54,523 nucleotides of DNA from Candidatus Omnitrophota bacterium (GCA_030674475.1 JAUSCZ010000004.1:1-54523); one strand, 5' to 3'; shown: positions 7,975 to 16,126, counted from the stretch's first letter. Numbers and translations are program-made. The notes: a model not told the origin generated them from the letters alone.

Positions 7975-10900
7975 TTAATTTAAGCTTACCGTATTCTGTT
8001 TACTTGCCGCGAATCTACCCTCTTTTAAGACATACCCGCGGGTATCGGCAATGACCAAGACCTCTTTGTAGCCATTGGGGGTTTCCTTGGCTTCTAACTG
8101 TTGCTGCTCAAAGACATCCAAGAGACAGAGTTTGAGGCTGTCTATCTCCCTGCCGGTCCTTTGCCGGGCAAAACAAACCGCTAAGTATTCTTTTAGCCTT
8201 TCATCAGAAGGAGCCATTCCGGAGCTGACCATCTTTTGGATAGCGGCTAATTCCGTATCCAGGTCAAAAGACTCTATCTCAGCCTTGCTTAAGGAAGGGA
8301 GGCTAAAGTCCAAGCTTGAGGAAGCAAAGCTCCCCTGGGGCTGGATGAGCATATTCATTGTCCGTAAGTCTATACCACCAGGATTGGTAACGGCTTCTTT
8401 TGTCATCATAGCGGAGCTTGCGGCTCTAAAATGCTTTAATGACTCTTCGATTATTTTTACGAAGTCCGCGATTTTTAAAGATGCTCCGCCGATAAGCCCG
8501 CCATCAATGCTCGGTTGAGCAATGAGAGAAGCGATATTATCCGCTTTTACGCTTCCGCCATACTGAATCGGCATTTTAGAAGCAGTTTCATAACCGTAGG
8601 TATTTAACAGTAACGCCCTGATAAAACGATGAACTTCATTGGCCTGCTCTGGGGTCGCGGTCTTGCCGGTTCCGATGGCCCACACCGGCTCATAGGCAAT
8701 GATAATTTTCTGGATTTGCTCTGGGGTTAAATCCTTTAAACTATCAAGAGTTTGTTCAGCGATAATACTGAAAGTTTTTCCTGCTTCTCTTTCGTCAAGA
8801 GTCTCTCCTACGCAAACAATCGGTAACAACCCTTCCTGGAGAACCAGCTTAACCTTTTTGTTTACACTCTCGCTTGTTTCGGCAATTTCTGAACGCCGTC
8901 TTTCGGAATGCCCTAAAATCACATATTCAACGCCTGAGCTTTTAAGCTGTTTAGCGGAAACTTGACTTGTCCAGGCCCCGGGCTCGTTTAATGAAACATC
9001 TTGAGCGGCTAAACGAATGATTCCTTCAACTCCTAAGCGCTTAATCTCAGCATTAACCGCCGATATATGAACAAAAGAAGGAGCTATGGGAATAACGATA
9101 TCAATATTATCTTTGTTAACAAAGAGGCGGTTTTGTTTGATTGTCTCAACTATGCCTCTCACTATCCTAAGAGCGTCATCTTCGGTATTTACCGCCATCT
9201 TCCAATTGCCGCCGATAACATATTCCCGCTTTTGCTCTTCGGCTTTTTTTAAGGCCGCGGGAATAGAATCATTAGGATTTCCCAATACTTTTAATTCATT
9301 TTTAGTAGGCTCCGTATTATTTCGCAAAGTAGTATTATCGGGCGCCTTTTCCAATTCTTTTTCGATATACTCAATCCTTGACTTAAGCCACGCGTGTCTC
9401 TTCACGCGATCAATCCAATCAGCGGTTATTGGATCTTTGTCGACTTCATCTGCCACTATCGCCGAGGCCGCGCTAAACATCTCCTGCATTGCCTGAGGCC
9501 GGGAGGATAAAGGCGCGACAAGTAATGGGATAATCTCCTTGACTAATTCTCCGGTATTCTCTACCGCCAGGCTTCTCATAGTGTGAGAGAATTTTATTGC
9601 CAGCTGGTCTCCGATTCTCTCTTGGCTTTCCTTAGGCAGATTATAGACGGACTCTTTAATCAAGGTAAGGGAATTACGGAATTCAGCGGCCTTTTCCCAT
9701 AGCGCATCCTCTGATTTTCCGGTCTTGCTCATGGAATCTTTTAGGATGGCTTGATAAACATCCTGATGATTTGCTTTTAGATCCCTTAAGACCACGGTCA
9801 TATAATCGGTGGCTAAATGCACCTCGCCGGCACCGTTCTCCATAATCTTGCTGAATTCACTCTCTGGAAGCGTGGAGGCTCCGTGCTGAACCACCACGAC
9901 TCCGTATTCTTTACCTATTTCTGCCAATGCCTTTATTGTCGCAAAATCAATCTGCCCGCCTACTCCATGGGCGGTGCCGGTCTGAATAGCTATTTTGCGC
10001 AGGCCTTCCACATTCTGATACTGATTATATTTGGTTTTTAGGGCATCTAATACTTCTTTACTCCAGATTTCCTTTGACGCGCCTACGATCTGAAGAATCT
10101 CACTTTCTTTTCCTTGAGCAATCTTCATTTTCATAAACCCTAACATTGCATTATAAAGCTCAATGAAAGCGACGAATTCCCCGGGCTCACTATTCTTTTT
10201 ACCTACCTCCCCAATCTCTCCGCCCACGGTTACCGTAATGCCTTTAGGCTCAAGGGCCCTGACCTGGAGGGTATCCATAGCGGTCTCCTGGGCATTGATA
10301 ATCTGGTCCCGGACGATTTCTCTTGCTAAACCGAGAGTATCCTCTTTTATTCTTTGGGTAAATCTTTCCATAGTCTCCCGGAGCTTTAGTAACCCGGCTT
10401 TTTTATCGGCCTTGGTCTCGCTAGCCAGCTTTTGATCACATTCATTTATAATCCGGGCATAATACCCTGATAAAGTATAATTAAAAAGGGTATTTGCGGT
10501 CTCATCCATAATACGATTTAAAGCATTTTTTAAAGCTGTTTCAGTGGACCAGCGTGCAAAAATTTCATCAGCATACTCTAAAAGCTTTTTCTGAACTTCC
10601 AGCTTCGCCGCGGTTTCCTTGGTCTTGCTTTCTGTCGTAGATACCTCCCCTTCAAGGTCCTCTATGTCTTCTTTAAGGCCACTTCTGACTTCTTCATTAG
10701 GCACAAGGGTTGAATTGTCGCTGTCAATGCCATAATAACCGCCCTCAATAATGGCTTCTTTTATCTCTTTAAAACTTTTTTCTCTTACTTCATCCCTACT
10801 CTTAACATACTTCTCCGCGTTCTTCTGATAATGATCCGCCTGTAAGAAGATACGGCCTTGATAACCTTCCATTATGGCGGCGGCGGTCGCTATAGCCCAA

Positions 10901-13900
10901 TATTCCGCGGGTGGTTGAGCCGTGTATCCTTTTTCTGAAAGGGCGAGCTCAAAAATAATGGCTCCCGCGTTTATTTTACCCGCCTCCCGGAAAATCCTAC
11001 GCATTGATTCTAAGGTTAAGGTCCGGATATTAAAAGCCGGCACGGTAAACTTCTTGAGAGCGCTGTCTTCTTTGGCCATTTTCTTGTAAAGGCTGTTAAT
11101 GGAGGCGGGGATAATCCCGCGCTGTAAACCTATTTCCTGTAAAATCCTCCGGGCTGAGGCCTTCACATCGGGATTATTAGCTACCGCGGCCGCCTTGGCT
11201 AAAATTTCCGCGCCTTCGGATTTAAAACGAGGCTCATTTAAGATTATGATATTATTAGGGGTTACTTTAATGATCCCGGTCAGGGATTTGGTGAAATTTG
11301 CTTTTTCTTCTGTGGCTTCTATTGCGGAAGATGCGATTTCAATATTTTTAAGTTTCTCTATTGTCGCATTAACGTTATCAGTACTCAATTTCGTTTTAAC
11401 TGCAAAAGCCCCATCCTTAGTTACTACTATAGTATTTGTTATAAATACCCCTTCGCTGCTATCTGCTTTTCTTTCAATCGTAATCCTTGACAATAATTCG
11501 GCAAATGTTTTACCGTAGATATCCGGTGCGGCACCGGTTATAGCAGTTGCCGCAAAAATACCACCTTCTCCTTTAAAATCTGCTGTCTTATGTTCCTGCG
11601 TATAATCCTTCTCGCTATATCCTAATCTTCTGAATTCTGATATATCCTCCTCAGTGAATTGTAGCGCGGTTTCTTTATTTACACTTTTAGAGGTCATTTT
11701 CTCTGAAACAACTTTATGAGTAAATTGTCCGCGCCCATTACGTGCTAATTTAGCAATAAGATAGGCCATTTTTGCCTCTGCCGATCCCATGCGGTCTATA
11801 ACTATCATATGTTTACCATCCATTTTAAGACCTAAGATAGCATATAGGCTAGGTATCAAATTTCCATCACCAGGGGTACGAATCGTAAGGTTTGGATATT
11901 TCTCTCTAAGTTTTTTGGCATCATCAATAATCTTTCCATGCCGGGCATTACCTGACTGCTCATCAGCTTTTGACAAATCTCTCGTACGTTCACCTAATGC
12001 CACAAAAATGAGATTATTAATATAGTCTGCTTTAAATGCCTCAAGCGCTTCTGCATCATCAAACCCGATTCCTTGTTCCTTTGCCAAAGCCCTGACAATT
12101 TTATCTATTGCTTCACTTGGTAAATCGGAATACTCTACGCCTGCATCTGTTGATGCGTTATAACGCGGACCCCAAACACGAGCATTATCCCAGATAGCAT
12201 GTGTTACATCTCGATCATTATCAATGAAAGAAGTGACCGACCAAGTGCTAGTTGGATTAATTTTTGCACTCTCACCAACCATACCATTAGTATGTTCAAC
12301 ACCATCAGTGGCAACAAAACGAACCCTGATACTCTTTTCACGTAAGCGCAAAATTTCATTTTTATAAGTTTTAAAGAAGTTCTTGGGATCGGGATCTGGG
12401 TCTTGATATCCATTTGTATATCCAGACCAATAAATACGGCCTATAGGAAGAATACTTTTAACTCCATCTCGAACACCTTCTTCAGCAACCACCGCCATAG
12501 CCACATTAGGATTTGCTCTGGTATAGTCTAAAATACTTAAAACAGTATTCTGCCCTGCTTTACTATCAATTACTTCCTTACGCTTACTTATCTCTTCTTT
12601 ACCAATTCCCTCGGGGATACCTACATCAGGAAAACCGGCTAACCCTTGAACAGCAGAGGTCAATACAACCTGCCGCACATCAGAATCTTTTAGAGCTTCA
12701 TCCACAGATGGCAGATTTCCATCCGGCGTATCTACATCTAATCGTATTGCTTCCATGCTCTCAACCTTCAAGCCATAGCGATTAAACACTTCCTTATTTT
12801 CTTTAGGTGCCGTTATCGCCGAGGAGACGCCGCTAAACATCTCCTGCATCACCTGTGGCCGGGCAGGTAAAGCGGGGGGAAGCACCTGAACAATAGTTTT
12901 GACTAATGTTTTAGTATTCTCAACCCCCAGGCTTCTCATGGTGTTGGAGAATTTTAATGCCAGCTGGTCTCCGATTCTTTCCTGGCTTTCTTTAGGCAGA
13001 TTATAGACAGACTCTTTGATCAGGGTAAGGGAATTGCGGAATTCGGCCGGTTTTTCCCATAATTCATCCTCTGATTTTTTTGTCTTTTCCATGGAATCTT
13101 TCAGGATGGCTTGATAAACATCCTGATGATTTGTTCTTAGATCCCTTAAGACCACGGTCATATAATCGGTGGCTAAATGGACTTCGCCGGCGCCATTCTC
13201 CATAATCTTGCTAAACTCACTCTCCGGAAGCGTGGAGGCTCCGTGCTGAACCACCACGACTCCGTATTTTTTACCTATTTCCGCCAAGGCCTTGATTGTC
13301 TCAAAATCAATCTGCCCGCCTACCCCGTGGGCAGTGCCGGTCTGAATGGCTATCTTGCGCAGGCCTTCCACCCCCTTATACACATAGTATTTTATTTTTA
13401 GGGTATCTAATACTTCTTTACTCCAGATTTCCTTTGATGCGCCTACGATCTGAATAATCTCACTTTCTTTTCCTTGAATAATCTTTGTTTTCATAAACCC
13501 TAACATTTGATTATAAAGATCAATGAAAGCGGCAAATTCCCCGGGTTCACTGTTCTTTTTACCTACCTCCCCAATCTCTCCACCCACGGTTACCGTAATG
13601 CCTTTAGGCTCAAGGGCCCTGACCTGGAGGGTATCCATAGCGGTCTCCTGGGCATTGATAATTTGATCCCGGACTATTTCTTTCGCTAAACCGGAGGGAT
13701 CCTCTTTTATTCTTTGAGTAAATCTTTCTATGGTCTCCCGGAGCTTTATTAACCCGGCTTTTTTATCAGCCTTGGTCTCGCCGGCAAGTTTTTGATCACA
13801 TTCATTTATAATCCGGGCATAATACCCTTGTTGATTATATTCTTTAAGGGTATTTGCTGTCTGATGTATAACAGCTTTTATGGCTATCTGGTTAGACCAG

Positions 13901-15867
13901 CGCGCAAAGATTTCATCAGCATACTCTAAAAGCTTTTTCTGAACTTCCAGTTTCGCCGCGGTTTCCTTGGCTTTGCTTTCTGTCGTAGATACCTCCCCTT
14001 CAAGGTCTTCGATGACTTCTTTACTGGGCACAATGGTTGAGTTATCGCTGTCAATGCCATAATAACCGCCCTCAATGGCTTCTTTTATCTCTTTAAAACT
14101 CTTTTCTCTTACTTCATCCCTATTCTTGACATACTTCTCCGCGTTTTTCTGATAATGGTCGGCCTGTAAAAAGATATGGCCGTAGTAATTTTCCATTATG
14201 GCGGCGGCATTAGCTATAGCCCAATATTCCGCCGGTGGCTGAGCCGTATATCCTTTTTCTGAAAGGGCAAGTTCAAGAATAATGGCTCCCGCGTCTATTC
14301 TTTTAGCCTCTCTTAAAATCCTGCGCATTGATTCTAAGGTCAAGGTCCGGATATTAAAAGCCGGCACAGTAAACTTCTTGAGAGTGCTGTCTTTTTTGGC
14401 CATTTCTCTATAAAGGCTGTTAATGGAGGCAGGGATAATCCCGCGCTGTAATCCTATCTCCTGCAAAATCCTCCGGGCTGAGGCCTTTACATCAGGATTA
14501 GCGGCTACAGCCGCGGCCTTGGCTAAAATCTCCACGCCTTCAGATTTAAAACGAGGCTCGTTTAAAATTATAATATAATTAGAGGTTACTTGAATGATCC
14601 CGGTGAGGGATTTGAGGAAATTGGCTTTTTCTTCTCCGGCTTCTATTGCAGAGGCTGCCATCTTTGGTGTTGTTAACTCTACAGGAGCTTCCGCGGCGGT
14701 TGATTTCTGGATATTGAGCTCGGCCTTCATCAAAAGAACCTTATCTTCGGGCATTATCGGCGAGCTGTTAATTTTTAATCCATTGTTTATCTGCTTCGGC
14801 ATAAATTTTGCTATCCCCCCACTCATATACCTGCGGATTACCTGTCCGGTAGGGGTGTAGACCGGTTCAGAGAGGTTGTATTCGCCTTCTTGGAATGATT
14901 TCTGGTAAGCATTGAAGTAGGTAGTCTTGTCCCAGGCTTGTTTGGAGCTAAGATTGGTTAAGTTATGGGAGTTAATCAGTTTGAGGTAGTCTCCTTGGGC
15001 GGCTTGGTTATCCTTGAAGGTCTCTTTAAACCAGCTGGCTAAGATCAGGGAGAAATAAACCTGCCTAAGATTAGCGTAGTCTTTGGAGGAGTTGACCTTT
15101 TGGGTGAGTTTGGGAAGAATCAGCTCTCTGATTAACTGGGTAGAATATTGGTTAAGCTCTTTTAAGCGGGGATCAGAAAAGTTATACTGCTGAGAGCTGA
15201 TAGCTGAGGGCTGATGGCTTAAGTAGTCTTCTTCTAACATTACTTTAAGGTTAGCCTTGTAGATATAGGCACCCTGGGAGGTTTTTGAGGAGTTGTCTTG
15301 AGATTCTCTAAGAATAATCTCACCCGGGACTATCCAGGGTCTAGTTAAGGTGGGGATGGTGATGTTTTCGGTGCCGAAGAGCTCTCCGGCTCTCTGGTAG
15401 AGCTTATTCCAGTATTCCTTGCCTTGGGGGGTCTGGGGGGAGGTGAATAAGGCGGTGTCTTGTTTAAGCTTCAGGTCAGCTTCTAACATCACCTTACCTA
15501 AGTCAGTTTTAGCTAATTCATCATCTATTATCTGGTCTTGAGAATCCGGTCTTAAGTTAACCCAGAACTTATCATTAGGTAAGCTTAAGCCAATCTTGAA
15601 GTAGTCTAAGAGGACACTGGCTGAACCTTTTAAATTGGTATCTGTTATATCTTTGCTATCTCCCTTGTCTAAGAGTATCTTGAAGTCATTGGTTAAGGGC
15701 TGATAGGAGAAGTATCTTAGGTTGATTGGGCGGAATCTATCCGAGACTGCTAGATTAGGGCCTTGATTGAGATAGCCGGAGAGGTTGAGGCTGGCGGTAT
15801 AGGCAAAGACGGTTTGCTGAAGTCCGAAGCTTAGGGTTAAGGCTAAAGAGATGAGTCTTTTAAACAT
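7975..15867 (-). CDS. Giant fusion/polyprotein P2: signal peptide + N-module + class II aldolase + GlpX-like FBPase + class II aldolase + triosephosphate isomerase + C-module (2630 aa)
   Basis: Single ORF with SD AGGAGGTAAC. Aldolase metal-ligand motifs QADHYQ, TAHGVGG, VQHGAST (twice). FBPase-like DGNLIPSLYAILG and GIFAATAITG. TIM NWKM, GHSERRR, AYEPVWAIGTGKTATPEQ, QYGGSVK. Confidence 0.92.
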   Translation of the reverse strand: MFKRLISLALTLSFGLQQTVFAYTASLNLSGYLNQGPNLAVSDRFRPINLRYFSYQPLTNDFKILLDKGDSKDITDTNLKGSASVLLDYFKIGLSLPNDKFWVNLRPDSQDQIIDDELAKTDLGKVMLEADLKLKQDTALFTSPQTPQGKEYWNKLYQRAGELFGTENITIPTLTRPWIVPGEIILRESQDNSSKTSQGAYIYKANLKVMLEEDYLSHQPSAISSQQYNFSDPRLKELNQYSTQLIRELILPKLTQKVNSSKDYANLRQVYFSLILASWFKETFKDNQAAQGDYLKLINSHNLTNLSSKQAWDKTTYFNAYQKSFQEGEYNLSEPVYTPTGQVIRRYMSGGIAKFMPKQINNGLKINSSPIMPEDKVLLMKAELNIQKSTAAEAPVELTTPKMAASAIEAGEEKANFLKSLTGIIQVTSNYIIILNEPRFKSEGVEILAKAAAVAANPDVKASARRILQEIGLQRGIIPASINSLYREMAKKDSTLKKFTVPAFNIRTLTLESMRRILREAKRIDAGAIILELALSEKGYTAQPPAEYWAIANAAAIMENYYGHIFLQADHYQKNAEKYVKNRDEVREKSFKEIKEAIEGGYYGIDSDNSTIVPSKEVIEDLEGEVSTTESKAKETAAKLEVQKKLLEYADEIFARWSNQIAIKAVIHQTANTLKEYNQQGYYARIINECDQKLAGETKADKKAGLIKLRETIERFTQRIKEDPSGLAKEIVRDQIINAQETAMDTLQVRALEPKGITVTVGGEIGEVGKKNSEPGEFAAFIDLYNQMLGFMKTKIIQGKESEIIQIVGASKEIWSKEVLDTLKIKYYVYKGVEGLRKIAIQTGTAHGVGGQIDFETIKALAEIGKKYGVVVVQHGASTLPESEFSKIMENGAGEVHLATDYMTVVLRDLRTNHQDVYQAILKDSMEKTKKSEDELWEKPAEFRNSLTLIKESVYNLPKESQERIGDQLALKFSNTMRSLGVENTKTLVKTIVQVLPPALPARPQVMQEMFSGVSSAITAPKENKEVFNRYGLKVESMEAIRLDVDTPDGNLPSVDEALKDSDVRQVVLTSAVQGLAGFPDVGIPEGIGKEEISKRKEVIDSKAGQNTVLSILDYTRANPNVAMAVVAEEGVRDGVKSILPIGRIYWSGYTNGYQDPDPDPKNFFKTYKNEILRLREKSIRVRFVATDGVEHTNGMVGESAKINPTSTWSVTSFIDNDRDVTHAIWDNARVWGPRYNASTDAGVEYSDLPSEAIDKIVRALAKEQGIGFDDAEALEAFKADYINNLIFVALGERTRDLSKADEQSGNARHGKIIDDAKKLREKYPNLTIRTPGDGNLIPSLYAILGLKMDGKHMIVIDRMGSAEAKMAYLIAKLARNGRGQFTHKVVSEKMTSKSVNKETALQFTEEDISEFRRLGYSEKDYTQEHKTADFKGEGGIFAATAITGAAPDIYGKTFAELLSRITIERKADSSEGVFITNTIVVTKDGAFAVKTKLSTDNVNATIEKLKNIEIASSAIEATEEKANFTKSLTGIIKVTPNNIIILNEPRFKSEGAEILAKAAAVANNPDVKASARRILQEIGLQRGIIPASINSLYKKMAKEDSALKKFTVPAFNIRTLTLESMRRIFREAGKINAGAIIFELALSEKGYTAQPPAEYWAIATAAAIMEGYQGRIFLQADHYQKNAEKYVKSRDEVREKSFKEIKEAIIEGGYYGIDSDNSTLVPNEEVRSGLKEDIEDLEGEVSTTESKTKETAAKLEVQKKLLEYADEIFARWSTETALKNALNRIMDETANTLFNYTLSGYYARIINECDQKLASETKADKKAGLLKLRETMERFTQRIKEDTLGLAREIVRDQIINAQETAMDTLQVRALEPKGITVTVGGEIGEVGKKNSEPGEFVAFIELYNAMLGFMKMKIAQGKESEILQIVGASKEIWSKEVLDALKTKYNQYQNVEGLRKIAIQTGTAHGVGGQIDFATIKALAEIGKEYGVVVVQHGASTLPESEFSKIMENGAGEVHLATDYMTVVLRDLKANHQDVYQAILKDSMSKTGKSEDALWEKAAEFRNSLTLIKESVYNLPKESQERIGDQLAIKFSHTMRSLAVENTGELVKEIIPLLVAPLSSRPQAMQEMFSAASAIVADEVDKDPITADWIDRVKRHAWLKSRIEYIEKELEKAPDNTTLRNNTEPTKNELKVLGNPNDSIPAALKKAEEQKREYVIGGNWKMAVNTEDDALRIVRGIVETIKQNRLFVNKDNIDIVIPIAPSFVHISAVNAEIKRLGVEGIIRLAAQDVSLNEPGAWTSQVSAKQLKSSGVEYVILGHSERRRSEIAETSESVNKKVKLVLQEGLLPIVCVGETLDEREAGKTFSIIAEQTLDSLKDLTPEQIQKIIIAYEPVWAIGTGKTATPEQANEVHRFIRALLLNTYGYETASKMPIQYGGSVKADNIASLIAQPSIDGGLIGGASLKIADFVKIIEESLKHFRAASSAMMTKEAVTNPGGIDLRTMNMLIQPQGSFASSSLDFSLPSLSKAEIESFDLDTELAAIQKMVSSGMAPSDERLKEYLAVCFARQRTGREIDSLKLCLLDVFEQQQLEAKETPNGYKEVLVIADTRGYVLKEGRFAASKQNTVSLN
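8014..8379 (-). other. P2 C-terminal module
   Basis: GGIDLRTMNMLIQPQGSFASSSLDFSLPSLSKAEIESFDLDTELAAIQKM... as in P1. Confidence 0.85.
8428..9228 (-). other. P2 triosephosphate isomerase domain
   Basis: NWKMAVNTEDDA, AAQDVSLNEPGAWT, ILGHSERRRSE, YEPVWAIGTGKTATPEQANEVH, QYGGSVKADN. Confidence 0.95.
9478..11322 (-). other. P2 class II FBP aldolase-like domain 2 (internal duplicate)
   Basis: Collinear with domain 1 and very similar across its length. Confidence 0.8.
11344..12819 (-). other. P2 fructose-1,6-bisphosphatase class II (GlpX)-like domain
   Basis: AVVAEEGVRDGVKSILPIG, TPGDGNLIPSLYAILGLKMDGKHMIVIDRMGSAEAKMA, GIFAATAITGAAPDIYG resemble divergent GlpX motifs. Confidence 0.6.
12832..14655 (-). 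other. P2 class II FBP aldolase-like domain 1
   Basis: FNIRTLTLESMRRI, QADH, GGEIGEVG, TAHGVGGQIDF, QHGASTLPESEF; approx. 130 aa helical insertion. Confidence 0.8.
14728..15867 (-). other. P2 N-terminal module
   Basis: MFKRLISLALTLSFGLQQTVFAYTA... collinear with P1 and P3. Confidence 0.85.
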
Positions 15868-15960
15868 TTTGTTACCTCCTGCTTGCCCCGCTCATTAGGC
15901 GGGAGTGGTTTACTTTGGTAAAACAAAAGTTATAATTTCTTTTCTTAAATTTAGGCCCTA

Positions 15961-16008
15961 CAAAAAACAAATCGGGATTGACCATTTGGACCGTGGCTCA
16001 ATCCCGAT
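15961..16008 (-). terminator. Rho-independent terminator-like hairpin in the leader of P2 (or terminator of the upstream RND operon)
   Basis: Perfect 11-bp inverted repeat ATCGGGATTGA (15971-15981) / TCAATCCCGAT (15998-16008), followed on the minus strand by TTGTTTTTTG. Confidence 0.65.
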
Positions 16009-16098
16009 AGAATTTACTTAGAAGCTGGCTCTGCTTAAGTCTCTCCAAACCCAAGCAGAAATATTCGGATTGTAAATTAATTTTAAATAACTAAAAGA

Positions 16099-16126
16099 AG
16101 TATAACATACAAAAATATCTTGTCAA
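16099..16126 (-). promoter_or_regulatory. Strong sigma70-like promoter reading toward P2
   Basis: Minus strand TTGACA (16126-16121), 16 nt, TGTTATACT extended -10 (TATACT 16104-16099). Confidence 0.7.

Noticed and set aside
12204-12413. 69 aa minus-strand ORF inside the FBPase region
   Set aside because: Alternate frame within a conserved domain; no motif or SD evidence.
1911-15000. Plus-strand ORFs inside the polyprotein region (e.g. 1911-2354, 3366-3803, 6405-6839, 8075-8518, 9086-9496, 11099-11518)
   Set aside because: They are antisense shadows of well-supported minus-strand domains, start mostly at TTG without SDs, and have no recognisable motifs.
1799-15867. Polyproteins as an assembly chimera or frameshift read-through artefact
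   Set aside because: Both ORFs are continuous with proper starts/stops and SDs, and the same linker peptide recurs at junctions of unrelated enzymes, which random fusion would not produce. Still needs long-read confirmation.
15961-16092. Known riboswitch class in the P2 leader
   Set aside because: Compared by eye with c-di-GMP, THF and ZTP consensus elements; no convincing match, so reported only as a terminator-like/attenuator candidate.
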